Shown here one piece after another: positions 33,541 to 42,787 of a stretch of 64,000 bases of DNA. Source of the DNA: Thermomicrobiales bacterium (lineage in GTDB: Bacteria; Chloroflexota; Chloroflexia; Thermomicrobiales; CFX8); contig JBAOIG010000003.1 in NCBI GenBank assembly GCA_037045155.1, positions 186,001-250,000 of the forward strand, read 5' to 3'. The notes under the pieces are model-generated. The model ran no database searches and was not told the origin of the DNA. It saw nothing but the letters and a program-made list of their open reading frames with translations. Each line of letters begins with the position of its first letter. Position 1 is the first letter of the stretch. The position numbers and the translations under genes were made by a program.

Positions 33541-34278
33541 GTGGATTCGACGCTGCTCCTTGCGATGATCGTCGTGGCATTCTCGGGAGCTATCTTCGGG
33601 ACGACCGGCTTCGGCTTTGCGCTGGTCAGCGTCCCACCACTGCTGCTGCTGTACGAGCCGAGCACGATCGTCGCGCTGACGTTTGGTATCTCGCTGGCGA
33701 CGAGCTGGCTGGTTGTCGTCAGTGGCCGGCGCGAGCTTCAGGGTCGTCTTGTTCTCGCGCTGCTTCCCGGCGCGCTAGTGGGGATGGTCGCCGGAGCGCG
33801 GATCCTGGCGCTCGTCGATCCCGTCGTGGTGAAGATCGCGGCGGGCGCGATCGTCTGTATCTATTCGGTGAGCCTGCTTGCTGGCTTTCAGCCGTCTGGC
33901 GGACGGCGCTGGTGGATCGTGACATTCGCCGGCCTGGCCAGCGGTTCGCTGGCGACTTCGACCGGGCTCTCTGGCCCCCCGATCGTCATGCTCTTCGCGG
34001 CCCGTGGCCTGACGAAAGACGCATTTCGCGCGACGATCTCAGCCTACTTCGTGCTGATCTCGGTTGCCGGACTCCCTATTCTGATCGGGAGCGGCGCGCT
34101 GAGTCGCGGCGACATGCGGATAGCAGTGTCGCTCGTCCCGGCCGCAATAGTGGGAACAGTGGTCGGCAACCGGATTTCGCGACATCTCACCGCGCATGGA
34201 TTTCGGCGGTTGACGCTCGCGCTGCTGTTGGCGACCGGGGTGATGGGGGTCGCGACAGCAGTCCTCGCGCTTGTCTGA
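33541..34278 (+). CDS. TauE/SafE (TSUP) family membrane exporter
   Basis: A 245-residue protein with about eight membrane segments in the typical two-half TSUP arrangement. The N-terminal half has GTTGFGFALVSVPPLLL and the second half FAGLASGSLATSTGLSGPPIVMLFAARG, both matching the family's repeated motif. TSUP proteins move sulfite, sulfoacetate or other organic anions; the substrate here is unknown. GTG 33541 has GGGGGA directly upstream. It converges on the FtsB-like gene with a four-base gap. Confidence 0.85.
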   Translation: MDSTLLLAMIVVAFSGAIFGTTGFGFALVSVPPLLLLYEPSTIVALTFGISLATSWLVVVSGRRELQGRLVLALLPGALVGMVAGARILALVDPVVVKIAAGAIVCIYSVSLLAGFQPSGGRRWWIVTFAGLASGSLATSTGLSGPPIVMLFAARGLTKDAFRATISAYFVLISVAGLPILIGSGALSRGDMRIAVSLVPAAIVGTVVGNRISRHLTAHGFRRLTLALLLATGVMGVATAVLALV

Positions 34279-34282
34279 CGGC

Positions 34283-34696
34283 CTAGTGGCCCGAGAAGAT
34301 GTCGAGCCAGCGTCGCCAGTTCGGCTCGTCGGTCCTCTTTGTGGGCGCCATTGACTGTTGCACGGCCGGCGGTGGTGGATTCTGCCAGTGAATCAGCAGG
34401 ACGGTCTCGTCAGGGTTGGCGAGGTTCAGGTCGCGGCGGGCTCGCGCTTCCACATAGGCGGTGTAACTATCGTTCGAATACGAGTCGAGCTCGGCCTGCA
34501 GCGACTGGTTGCCGCGCTCAATCTTCGCAATCGCGGTGCTGAGGCTTGATGCCTCGGCCTGAAGCTGGCGCGCCCGCCATGCTTGCTCGCCGAATGCGAC
34601 CATGAAGTAGACGCCGACGAAGAGGACGAGCAGGATCGCCAGGCGGTTGCGTTGCTGATCGAACAGCTCGCTGAGGGAGTTGGCCCGTGTGGTCAT
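34283..34696 (-). CDS. FtsB/DivIC-like septum formation initiator
   Basis: A 137-residue bitopic protein: a short basic cytosolic start, one membrane segment (LAILLVLFVGVYFMVAF), then a coiled coil (ARQLQAEASSLSTAIAKIERGNQSLQAEL) and an ARRDLNLANPDETVLLIHW block that matches the end of the FtsB/DivIC domain. These proteins link division-septum synthesis with early divisome proteins. Its ATG overlaps the TGA of gatA (ATGA at 34693-34696), an unusual coupling of a division gene to an aminoacyl-tRNA amidation gene. Confidence 0.85.
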   Translation of the reverse strand: MTTRANSLSELFDQQRNRLAILLVLFVGVYFMVAFGEQAWRARQLQAEASSLSTAIAKIERGNQSLQAELDSYSNDSYTAYVEARARRDLNLANPDETVLLIHWQNPPPPAVQQSMAPTKRTDEPNWRRWLDIFSGH

Positions 34697-36174
34697 CGCG
34701 GGTCGCCGGTAACCGGCGCGATCGAGTCCGGCATCGTTGGCCACTGGGTCGCCTGCTCGTAGGCATACGCCACGCGTAGCGTCTCGGGCTCGCCGAACGC
34801 CCGGCCAAGCACCTGCAGCGACACTGGCATCCCGTCGGAGAATCCACAGGGTATGGCAATGCCGGGCAGGCCGGCCATATTCGCCGGGATCGTAAAGATG
34901 TCCGACAGATACATCTGAATCGGGTCGTCAGCGCGCTCGCCGATGCGAAAGGCGACGGTCGGTGACGTTGGCGCAAGGATGACATCGACATCCTCGAACG
35001 CCCGGTCGTAGTCGCGCTTGATGAGTGTCCTGACCTTCTGCGCCTTGACGTAGTAAGCGTCGTAATAGCCCGACGCAAGCGCGTAGGTGCCGAGCATGAT
35101 CCGGCGTTTGACCTCTGGCCCGAATCCCTCGCCCCGGGTTCGTAGGTAGGAGTCGATGACGCTCCCACCATCGACCGAAAAGCCGTACTTGATCCCATCG
35201 AGTCGAGCCAGGTTGGCGCTGGCCTCGGCCGGCGCGGTGATGTAATACGTGGGCAGGGCGTATTTCGAGAAGGGAAGCGACACCGGCACGAGCTTGGCGC
35301 CGAGCCGCTCGAACTCGGCATAGGCCGCCTCGCAGGCCGCGGCTACCCCGGGGTCCATACCGTCGACATCGCTGAATTCCCGGGCGATCCCGATCTTCAT
35401 TCCGCGGATATCGCCGGTCAACGACGCGCGATAGTCGGGAACCTCGATCTGCGCCGACGTGGAGTCACGTGAGTCGTGGCCGGCAATGGCGCCGAGGACA
35501 ATGGCCGCGTCCTCGGTAGTCCGGGTGAATGGGCCGATCTGGTCGAGTGACGAGGCGAACGCCATCAGTCCCCAGCGTGAGACGCGGCCGTAGGTTGGCT
35601 TCAACCCTACGACACCACAGAAGCCGGCTGGCTGGCGGATACTGCCCCCCGTGTCGGAGCCGAGCGCTGCCATCGCTTCGCCGGCCGCCACCGACGCGGC
35701 GGAGCCGCCGCTGGACCCGCCCGGCACACGTTCGGGATCCCACGGATTGTGTGTCGTGAAGAACGCCGAGCTTTCGGTCGACGAGCCCATCGCGAACTCA
35801 TCGGTGTTCAGCTTGCCGACGAAGACCGCGCCCTGCGCGCGCATGCGCTCGACGACAGTCGCATCGAATGGGGGGCGGTAGCCATCGAGCATCTTCGACG
35901 CGGCAGTCGTTGGCGCATCGATTGTGCAGAGGATGTCCTTTAGCCCGATCGGGATGCCGGTCAGTGGCTGTGATTCGCCCCGAGCGATTGCGGCGTCGGC
36001 GTTGGCTGCCATCGCGCGCGCCTGTTCGAACATCGGGGTGATGAACGCGCGGATCGTCGGCTCGACCTGCTCGGCGCGCGATATGTGCGCCTCAGCAAGC
36101 TCGGTCGCGGTGATCTCGCGCGAATCGAGCATTCGCCGCGCGTCGGCGATCGTCAATCTCGTCAGCTCTGTCAT
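34693..36174 (-). CDS. gatA: Asp-tRNA(Asn)/Glu-tRNA(Gln) amidotransferase subunit A
   Basis: A 493-residue amidase-signature enzyme. The catalytic Lys is in PIGLKDILCTIDAPTTAASK, the Ser-rich block is PGGSSGGSAASVAAG and the second catalytic Ser region is LGSDTGGSIRQPAGFCGVVG. It releases ammonia from glutamine for the GatB kinase/transamidase, which charges tRNA with Gln or Asn. gatC lies 59 bases upstream; gatB is not in this window. ATG 36174 has GGAG about seven bases upstream; ATG 36186 lacks a site. Confidence 0.96.
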   Translation of the reverse strand: MTELTRLTIADARRMLDSREITATELAEAHISRAEQVEPTIRAFITPMFEQARAMAANADAAIARGESQPLTGIPIGLKDILCTIDAPTTAASKMLDGYRPPFDATVVERMRAQGAVFVGKLNTDEFAMGSSTESSAFFTTHNPWDPERVPGGSSGGSAASVAAGEAMAALGSDTGGSIRQPAGFCGVVGLKPTYGRVSRWGLMAFASSLDQIGPFTRTTEDAAIVLGAIAGHDSRDSTSAQIEVPDYRASLTGDIRGMKIGIAREFSDVDGMDPGVAAACEAAYAEFERLGAKLVPVSLPFSKYALPTYYITAPAEASANLARLDGIKYGFSVDGGSVIDSYLRTRGEGFGPEVKRRIMLGTYALASGYYDAYYVKAQKVRTLIKRDYDRAFEDVDVILAPTSPTVAFRIGERADDPIQMYLSDIFTIPANMAGLPGIAIPCGFSDGMPVSLQVLGRAFGEPETLRVAYAYEQATQWPTMPDSIAPVTGDPR

Positions 36175-36233
36175 GGCAGGCTCCACTTGCGGCTATCGGG
36201 CGAGGCCGCTGTACGGCCGGCCGGCATCAAGAT

Positions 36234-36527
36234 TCAGGACTGATCCAGGACAGCATTGACCTTCAGGTATCCATCCTCGGATCGCGGCGCGTTGGCCAGA
36301 ACGACGTCGCGTGGCAGTGACGGCTGGACGATGTCGTCGCGCATCACGTTCTGCATCTGGATGACCTGCGCAGTCGGCGGGATATCGTCGGTGTCGACAT
36401 CTTCCAGAGAGGCAATATGCTCAAGGATGCTGGAGAGCTGCTCGCGCATGCGCTCGATCTCGTCCTCGCTGAGGCCGATTCGAGCGAGAGCGGCGATGTG
36501 CTCGACGGTATCGCGGTCAAGTTTCAC
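36234..36527 (-). CDS. gatC: Asp-tRNA(Asn)/Glu-tRNA(Gln) amidotransferase subunit C
   Basis: A 97-residue Gat[21 protein letters not shown] and [20 protein letters not shown] are the family's helix and linker, followed by [10 protein letters not shown]...[14 protein letters not shown]. It stabilises the GatA-GatB interface. The start is GTG 36527, with GGGAGGA on the minus strand just upstream; the reading frame continues upstream without homology. Confidence 0.95.
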   Translation of the reverse strand: MKLDRDTVEHIAALARIGLSEDEIERMREQLSSILEHIASLEDVDTDDIPPTAQVIQMQNVMRDDIVQPSLPRDVVLANAPRSEDGYLKVNAVLDQS

Positions 36528-36830
36528 GCGCTGTCCTCCCGCGCCCGGGTATGCCGGACGCCGTGACCTGGTGTCGTCTGATCCATATCGTGGCGAGTGT
36601 AACAACGCTAGCAGATGCCTACCACTCATCGTTAGCCAGAATAGCCCGCTCGACTCTGGGAATGATCTCGACAGCGTCACCAGCAACCCGATGAACGCCG
36701 GTGCCCCGAGCGACGGCGCGGGTGTTATACAATGGTTCCTGGGCCATCTGATCCCGCGGACGATGATCCACCACGGCTCCTTCTACCGAACAGCCGATTG
36801 TACCCGCCGACTCGATGATCTGGCAGTAGT
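36528..36830. promoter_or_regulatory. Divergent promoter region with putative -10 box at 36728-36733
   Basis: This gap separates gatC (minus) from a lipoprotein gene (plus). It includes TATACAATGG (36726-36735), whose ATACAATGG equals the box upstream of the PHP-AlbA gene and could drive the + strand gene. No coding frame is evident. A matching -35 hexamer is not clear. Confidence 0.35.
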
Positions 36831-38069
36831 TTGCACATCCGCTTGCACAACGCGCGCTGGTGGCTCGGCGCTGCCCTTGTGGCCGTATTGATCTTCGCGA
36901 GCTGTCGCGGTGACGCCAACCCGACGCCGACGCCGGTCGCGCCGACGTCGACAGCGCCAGCGCCGACTGTGCCGCCAGCGCCGGTCATGACTCCGACGCC
37001 GACTGTCACCTCGGCAATGAGCGCGCTCCTTCTTCCCGGCCCAACGATGCCGAATCTCGGCCAGTTCTTCTTTCTGAATCAGAGCGATCTCTGGCAGGCT
37101 CAGTCGGGAGGACGCATCGTCCACGTCACCCGCAATCTCGTGCTGGGTCCGTGGGTCATGGCGCCCGACGGCACCCGGGCTATGACGGTGATCTACAGTA
37201 AGCGCGGCGAGGTCACGACAGAGGAAGTCCGGATTGTTCGCGGAGATGGCATCCTGAGCGTCCCGCTCTACGGACCCGCCCCGACTGCCGGGCCGGATGC
37301 CGCGTCGCCAATCGTCGCGCTCAGCTGGTCGTGGGATCAGACGAAGCTGGCGGTGGCATTCGCCGACGGTTCGATCGGTGTCCTTCAGGTTCCAGCGGAC
37401 GAGGATCAGTATCCGGTTGCGGTCGAGCGGATTGTTCGCGCCGGGGCCGACCCGGCCGGCCGTGCGATAGCGTGGGCGCCGGGGGGCAGCGGGGTCGCCT
37501 TCCTCACTGCCGCGGGTGACGCGCGAGGGATGTTCATCGCGCCGCTGGGGGCGCCCGCGCAGATCATCATTGGCGACATCCCGATACAAACGTTCACATG
37601 GCTGCCGGGTCGTGGGCGGATCGCGTTTGTCCAGCAGGCGATCGGCGGCGGGCGCGACGTGCCGGGATCGATCTTCACAGTCGCGGCCGACGGGACCGCG
37701 CTTGAGCTCCTCCTCAGCTCCGGGCAATTTGCTCCAGCCGCCGAGGTCCTGTCGCTCAGTGCCTCGCCAGATGGACGTTCCCTTGCCTTCACGGTCTTCG
37801 CTCCTGGCAATCGCGGCGACTTGCAGTTTCAGTCGCTCTGGATGCTGACGATCGACGGCGCGGAACTGACGCACATCCCGGTTGCCGTTGGCTACCGAGT
37901 TGCCGACATGTGGTGGACGACTCAAGGTTTGACATGGCGGGCGGTCAGCGTTGGCGCTCCCGCAGGCGACGATCCGACCGTCTACACCGGCACGGGCGCG
38001 TTCATTCTTCAGCGCTACGATGACGCGACGAAGAAGTCGACCAGCCTCTTCTCGGCTGCGTCTCGCTGA
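36831..38069 (+). CDS. Lipoprotein with TolB/WD-like beta-propeller
   Basis: A protein of about 412 residues. A signal peptide ends in a lipobox (VAVLIFASC), followed by a Pro/Thr-rich linker (TPTPVAPTSTAPAPTVPP) and a domain of propeller blades with SWSWDQTKLAVAFADGS, IAWAPGGSGVAFL, TWLPGRGRIAF and LSASPDGRSLAF. It is probably anchored outside the membrane and binds a ligand or partner. The start is uncertain: TTG 36831 gives a normal signal peptide; TTG 36846 is an alternative. It resembles the outside part of the sensor at 27860. Confidence 0.7.
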   Translation: MHIRLHNARWWLGAALVAVLIFASCRGDANPTPTPVAPTSTAPAPTVPPAPVMTPTPTVTSAMSALLLPGPTMPNLGQFFFLNQSDLWQAQSGGRIVHVTRNLVLGPWVMAPDGTRAMTVIYSKRGEVTTEEVRIVRGDGILSVPLYGPAPTAGPDAASPIVALSWSWDQTKLAVAFADGSIGVLQVPADEDQYPVAVERIVRAGADPAGRAIAWAPGGSGVAFLTAAGDARGMFIAPLGAPAQIIIGDIPIQTFTWLPGRGRIAFVQQAIGGGRDVPGSIFTVAADGTALELLLSSGQFAPAAEVLSLSASPDGRSLAFTVFAPGNRGDLQFQSLWMLTIDGAELTHIPVAVGYRVADMWWTTQGLTWRAVSVGAPAGDDPTVYTGTGAFILQRYDDATKKSTSLFSAASR

Positions 38070-38078
38070 CGGTTGACG

Positions 38079-39884
38079 TTAGCGCAGCGTTGTCAGCTCG
38101 TCGGGGTCGATATCCGAGGCGTCGAAGATCGCCCTGGCGCGGTCGACGCGATAGTCGCCAGCGGATTCAGCCATGCCGCCTTCGCTCGGCGTCTCGGCAA
38201 TCTCCGCCGTGGCTTCGGTTGGCGATGGCGCGGCGGCTGCGCGCGGCGCGGGCGACATCTTCCGCGGTGGCGCGGCGCCCAGCTCTCGCTCGGGGCGTAA
38301 GAGCGTGTTGACCTGCAGCAGTATCCCGGTCATCCGGGCGATCGCCGTTTCGACGACCTCGCGCGCGGCCGGGTCGTTGAGCATCTTCGTGTGGAACGAA
38401 TACGGAGCCATCAGATACAGCGTGCCGTCGGCGATGTGGTCCGGATCGCTCTCGCGAAGGAGCGCCTCGACCTTACCGTTCATTGTCTTGACTTCGGCCC
38501 GAACCCGGTCCCAATTCCCACGGATATGCGTGAGCGGGTCATCGCTGCTGGTGGGCTGCCCTCGTTGTGGCTGACTGATCGGCGTGGCCGGCTGCGCGTC
38601 GCCGCGAGGCGGCTCGCTCGCGCGGGTTGCGCTACGCGACGGCGCTTCGGCGGGAGGTGTCGTCCAGCTCGACGGTGGGGCAGAAGCCGGAGCGGCGCGT
38701 TGCGGGGCGGGTCTTGGAGCGCGGGGCTGCTCCGGCTGCGGGGCGATCTGGACGACCGCGGGCTGCTCGACGAGCGCGCCGACGACAGCAATCTCGATTG
38801 GCAGCTGCGCAAGACCGGCCGTGCGGACCTTGAAGTCCAGCTCGCTAAAACGCTCGTTGATGTGAAGGAGCTCGGCCAGCTCGAAGCGGCCGGCCAGCTC
38901 GCGCACCCGACCGTCGGCCTCGATGGGATTGGCTCCCGCTCGGACGAGTAACAGGAGTCGCAACACTTCGCCGATCTGCCGGGCGAACGAGCGCATGTCC
39001 TGGCCGGCGTCGGAGGCATGACCAATGATCGCCAGCCCGGCTGTCACGTCCCGGTCTGCCAGCGCGGTCGCCAGGTCGAGCGCCCAACCATCGGCCGAGA
39101 TCCCGAGCATTCGGCGCGTCAGCGTTACATCAATCCGGCCGGTCTCGGTCGACGTAGCGGACGTCGCCAGCAGGTCAACCATGCTGAGCGCATCGCGCAG
39201 GCTACCGGTCGCGCGGCGGACGACGATCTCAATGGCCTCATCATCGATCGCCAGCCCCTCTTTCAAGCAGATGGCACGGATGTGCTCGACCATCGGCTCG
39301 CGCGGGATGCGCCGGAAATCGAAGCGCTGACAGCGGGAGGCGATGGTGTCGGGCAGCTTATCCGGGTCGGTCGTGGCGAGCACGAAGGTGATGTTGGCCG
39401 GCGGCTCCTCGAGTGTCTTCAGGAAGGCATTGAATCCTGCCGGCGTGATCTGGTGCGCCTCGTCGATGATGTAGAACTTGTGCCGCAACTGCGACGGCGC
39501 GTAGCGCACCTGCTCGCGGAGCTCGCGTATATCGTCGATGCCGCGGTTCGAGGCGGCGTCGATCTCGACGATGTCGGTCGTCCGGCCCTCATTGACCGCC
39601 CGGCAGGCATCGCAGGTATTGCAGGGGCGATTGGCCGGGTCGGGATCGAGGCAGTTGACCGCCTTGGCCAGCAGCCGCGCCGTCGAGGTCTTGCCGGTGC
39701 CCCGTGGGCCACAGAACAAATACGCATGTGCGATCCGGTTGTGGGTGATCGCGTTGCGCAATGTGTCGCTGATGTGAGATTGCCCGACGAGCTCGGCGCT
39801 ATCGAAGCTGGCCGGCCGGTACTTCCGGTAGAGCGATTGAGTCCGACCCCGGCCGGATGAGTCGTCGCCTGATGCGGGGAACAT
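38079..39884 (-). CDS. dnaX: DNA polymerase III subunits gamma/tau
   Basis: A 601-residue clamp-loader ATPase. It has LYRKYRPASFDSAELVGQ, Walker A (GPRGTGKTSTARLL), a four-Cys zinc module (NCLDPD...CNTCDAC), Walker B/DEAH (IIDEAHQITPAGFNAFLKTL), sensor 1 (LATTDPDKLPDTIASRCQRF) and sensor 2 (ATGSLRDALSMVD). The distal ~250 residues are Pro/Ala-rich with a small C-terminal domain. It loads beta clamps and links polymerases in the replisome. It converges on the lipoprotein gene with a nine-base gap. Confidence 0.96.
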   Translation of the reverse strand: MFPASGDDSSGRGRTQSLYRKYRPASFDSAELVGQSHISDTLRNAITHNRIAHAYLFCGPRGTGKTSTARLLAKAVNCLDPDPANRPCNTCDACRAVNEGRTTDIVEIDAASNRGIDDIRELREQVRYAPSQLRHKFYIIDEAHQITPAGFNAFLKTLEEPPANITFVLATTDPDKLPDTIASRCQRFDFRRIPREPMVEHIRAICLKEGLAIDDEAIEIVVRRATGSLRDALSMVDLLATSATSTETGRIDVTLTRRMLGISADGWALDLATALADRDVTAGLAIIGHASDAGQDMRSFARQIGEVLRLLLLVRAGANPIEADGRVRELAGRFELAELLHINERFSELDFKVRTAGLAQLPIEIAVVGALVEQPAVVQIAPQPEQPRAPRPAPQRAAPASAPPSSWTTPPAEAPSRSATRASEPPRGDAQPATPISQPQRGQPTSSDDPLTHIRGNWDRVRAEVKTMNGKVEALLRESDPDHIADGTLYLMAPYSFHTKMLNDPAAREVVETAIARMTGILLQVNTLLRPERELGAAPPRKMSPAPRAAAAPSPTEATAEIAETPSEGGMAESAGDYRVDRARAIFDASDIDPDELTTLR

Positions 39885-39997
39885 TGCTGGTCCGTCTCCG
39901 TTGGGCAGTCGCGGCGGGAGAGTGGCCGACCGCGCAGATGTCCGTACACCTCAGAGTATACGTGACGTGGCGAGCCGAGGCAGACTCGCCACGAGCG

Positions 39998-41140
39998 TCA
40001 CATCGACCGAAAGCCGAACTTTCGGTGGTTGATGATAATGCTCTGGATGATCCCGAACGAGGCGAGGGTGAAGAACAGCGAGGTGCCGCCGAGCGAGATG
40101 AACGGCAGCGGCAACCCGGTTACCGGCATGATGCCCAGGTTCATTCCGATATTGACGAAGGTCTGGAAAAAGAACATCGTCGTAATCCCGACCGCCATCT
40201 GCCGGCCGAACGTATCGCGGGCAATCGAAACCGCGCGAAGCATTCGCCAGAACAGCAGCATGAAGGCGACGAACAACGCGATCCCGCCAACGAAGCCGAA
40301 CATGCTCATCGCGTGGGCGAAGATAAAGTCGGTCTCGCGAACCTTCAGGAGCTCGAACTCCGCCTGACTGCCTCCGCGCAGGCCGTGGCCGAACCAGCCG
40401 GCCGAGCCGATCGTGATCCGGGCCTGGATCATGTTGTACCCCTGCCCAAAGTAATCGCGGGCTGGGTCGAACGAGATCAGCAGTCGGTCCTTCTGATAAT
40501 CCTGGAGTAGCCTGAACCAGGCGAATACCGCGCCGGGAATCGCCAGCAAGAACAGCGCAACGATGTAGAGCAGCCGCGTCGACGACATCAGAATCATGCC
40601 GAGCCAGATCGCGGCAAAGACCCCGGTTGTGCCGAGATCGGGCTGGATGAAGACCAGACCCATCGGGACGGCCGCGATGGCGATCGAGATCAGGAAGTTC
40701 GACAGCCGGTCCATCTCGTCATGTCGCTCGCTGATGAACGCGGCGAGCGCGATGATCGTCGCAAGCTTGGCGACTTCGGATGGCTGGAATGACAGTGGCC
40801 CGAGGAAGATCCAGCGTGTGGAACCACCGATCGTCGTTCCGATGGCAAACACGGCAACGAGCAGGGCGATCGACGCGAGATAGACCACAGCAGCGAACGA
40901 TTTCAGGAACTTGTAGTTCACCGATGCCAAGGCGAACATCGCAACCATGCCAGAGACGAAGTAGAACGCTTGGCGGGTCACCTCTGACCGCAGCAGGCTG
41001 CTATCCCCGCCGGTCGCGCTCCAGATGGTAACCAGGCCGAAGAGGTTGAGGACGATCACGAGAACGACGATGAACGGGTCGATCTCGGACCAGGCGCCGG
41101 TGCGCGCGCGAGCGGCGCGCATCCCTGCGATCGAAGCCAT
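39998..41140 (-). CDS. rodA: RodA/FtsW (SEDS) peptidoglycan glycosyltransferase
   Basis: A 380-residue polytopic SEDS protein. Visible motifs are STRWIFLGPLSFQPSEVAKL, VFIQPDLGTTGVF (with the essential Asp), GYNMIQARITIGSAGWFGHGL, ETDFIFAHAMSMFGFVGG and GIMPVTGLPLPFISLGGTS. SEDS proteins polymerise lipid II into glycan strands with a class B PBP. The large FDPARDYFGQGYN loop favours RodA over FtsW, but no mreBCD or pbp2 is adjacent. A TATACT box (41227-41232, minus strand) is a possible promoter. Confidence 0.92.
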   Translation of the reverse strand: MASIAGMRAARARTGAWSEIDPFIVVLVIVLNLFGLVTIWSATGGDSSLLRSEVTRQAFYFVSGMVAMFALASVNYKFLKSFAAVVYLASIALLVAVFAIGTTIGGSTRWIFLGPLSFQPSEVAKLATIIALAAFISERHDEMDRLSNFLISIAIAAVPMGLVFIQPDLGTTGVFAAIWLGMILMSSTRLLYIVALFLLAIPGAVFAWFRLLQDYQKDRLLISFDPARDYFGQGYNMIQARITIGSAGWFGHGLRGGSQAEFELLKVRETDFIFAHAMSMFGFVGGIALFVAFMLLFWRMLRAVSIARDTFGRQMAVGITTMFFFQTFVNIGMNLGIMPVTGLPLPFISLGGTSLFFTLASFGIIQSIIINHRKFGFRSM

Positions 41141-41226
41141 GACGTGACATTCTCTCCACGACGGTCCGCCACCGGAGGCCGGAGCAAGCCGACAGCCGAT
41201 CGGGCCGGACAGGCAGATCAGGGTCT

Positions 41227-41232
41227 AGTATA
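41227..41232 (-). promoter_or_regulatory. Putative -10 box (TATACT) upstream of rodA
   Basis: On the minus strand TATACT lies ~87 bases upstream of the rodA start, in the divergent gap with the S10 peptidase gene. No clear -35 hexamer was found at the usual spacing. Confidence 0.3.
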
Positions 41233-41314
41233 GAGCGGTAGCACCAGCCGGCACAGTCGGCCAGCGTCGTCGCAGTTGACGACACGGTGACGCAAGCAGG
41301 GAAGGATGAGATTC

Positions 41315-42787
41315 ATGGCGGGCGACGAGCAGGCAAAAGCAGTTGGCGAGGCGGCCGGGCGTGAGCTGAAAGAGCAGACGCCGGTCCAGACGCGCCATGA
41401 GGCGACGATCCGCGGCCAGAAGATCGCGTACGACGTTACGACAGGGTTGATGCCGCTTCGAAATGCGAAAGACGAGATCGAGGCGCAGATCTTCTTCGTC
41501 GCCTATACGCTCGAGCGAGAAGACGACGACGCCTTGCGGCCGCTGACGTTTGCCTTCAACGGTGGCCCGGGATCATCGTCGGTGTGGCTGCATATGGGGG
41601 CGCTCGGGCCGAAGCGCGCCCACCTCAACGCGGACGGCACGATGCCGCCACCGCCGTTCCGGCTTGTGGATAACGACGAGACGTGGCTCACCGAGACCGA
41701 CCTCGTCTTCATCGACCCGGTCGGCACTGGCTACAGCCGGGCGGCGACGCCGGAGCTGGCGGAGAAGTACTACGGCTACAAGGGCGACATCGAGTCGGTC
41801 GGCGAGTTTATCCGGCTCTACCTGACTCGCTATCGACGTTGGTCGTCGCCGCTGTTCCTGGCTGGCGAGAGTTACGGCACGCTGCGCGCCGCCGGCCTGG
41901 CCGGCCACCTGGTCGAGCGTGGCATCGCGCTGAACGGTATCTCGCTCATTTCGGCGGTGCTCTCGTACGCGACGCTCGACATGTGGGCGATTGGGCTCAA
42001 CGATCTCCCCTATAGCCTGTTCTTGCCGTCGTTCGCGGCGACCGCTTGGTACCACAAGCGGCTTTCCGACGCGCACCAGTCGCGCGACCTGACCGACTTC
42101 CTCGCTGAGGTCGAGGAGTACGCGACGGGCGATTACCTGTTGGCGCTAGCCAAAGGTGACGCGATCTCCGCAGAGGAACGATCCGATGTCATCCGACGCG
42201 TGTCCGACTACACCGGCCTCGAGCCGCGCTTCGTCGACAACAGCAACCTGCGCATCCAGATCATGCGGTTCTGCAAGGAGCTGTTGCGCGACGAGAAGCG
42301 GACGGTGGGCCGGCTCGACAGTCGCTTCACCGGAGTCGATACGCTGGCTGTTACCGAGACGCCGGACGTCGATCCGAGCATGGTCCATCCCGGCGCGCCA
42401 TTCACCGCGATGGTCAACGACTACCTGCGAGATGCGCTGAAGTACGAGAGTGATCTGAACTACGAGGGAATGTCGCGAACCGTCATCGAGAAGTGGAAGT
42501 ACGACTCCGTCCGCAACGGCTATCTCGACACCACCGCGCCATTGCGCACTGCGTTCCACCGTAACCCGCATCTGAAGGTGCTCGTCAACTATGGCTATTA
42601 CGACCTGGCAACGCCGTACTACGCGATGCAGTACACGATGAACCACCTCGGGCTGGAGCCGTCGCGGCACGCGGACATCCACTACGCCCCCTACGAGGCC
42701 GGCCACATGATGTACATCGACGACGCCTGCCGGACGCAATTCCGCAAGGATGTCGTCGCGTTTTACAGGGAGGCGCTGCCTGAATAG
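41315..42787 (+). CDS. Serine carboxypeptidase-like protein (peptidase S10)
   Basis: A 490-residue alpha/beta-hydrolase of family S10. The oxyanion region is FAFNGGPGSSSVWLHMGALG, the nucleophile is in GESYGT, DPVGTGYSRA follows the family pattern, and the Asp (YYDLATPYYA) and His (YEAGHMMY) complete the triad. No signal peptide is evident, so it may be cytosolic, unlike eukaryotic S10 enzymes. ATG 41315 is chosen because AGGGAAGG ends nine bases upstream; ATG 41306 would be too close. The 3' end overlaps the opposing propeller gene by 25 bases. Confidence 0.88.
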   Translation: MAGDEQAKAVGEAAGRELKEQTPVQTRHEATIRGQKIAYDVTTGLMPLRNAKDEIEAQIFFVAYTLEREDDDALRPLTFAFNGGPGSSSVWLHMGALGPKRAHLNADGTMPPPPFRLVDNDETWLTETDLVFIDPVGTGYSRAATPELAEKYYGYKGDIESVGEFIRLYLTRYRRWSSPLFLAGESYGTLRAAGLAGHLVERGIALNGISLISAVLSYATLDMWAIGLNDLPYSLFLPSFAATAWYHKRLSDAHQSRDLTDFLAEVEEYATGDYLLALAKGDAISAEERSDVIRRVSDYTGLEPRFVDNSNLRIQIMRFCKELLRDEKRTVGRLDSRFTGVDTLAVTETPDVDPSMVHPGAPFTAMVNDYLRDALKYESDLNYEGMSRTVIEKWKYDSVRNGYLDTTAPLRTAFHRNPHLKVLVNYGYYDLATPYYAMQYTMNHLGLEPSRHADIHYAPYEAGHMMYIDDACRTQFRKDVVAFYREALPE

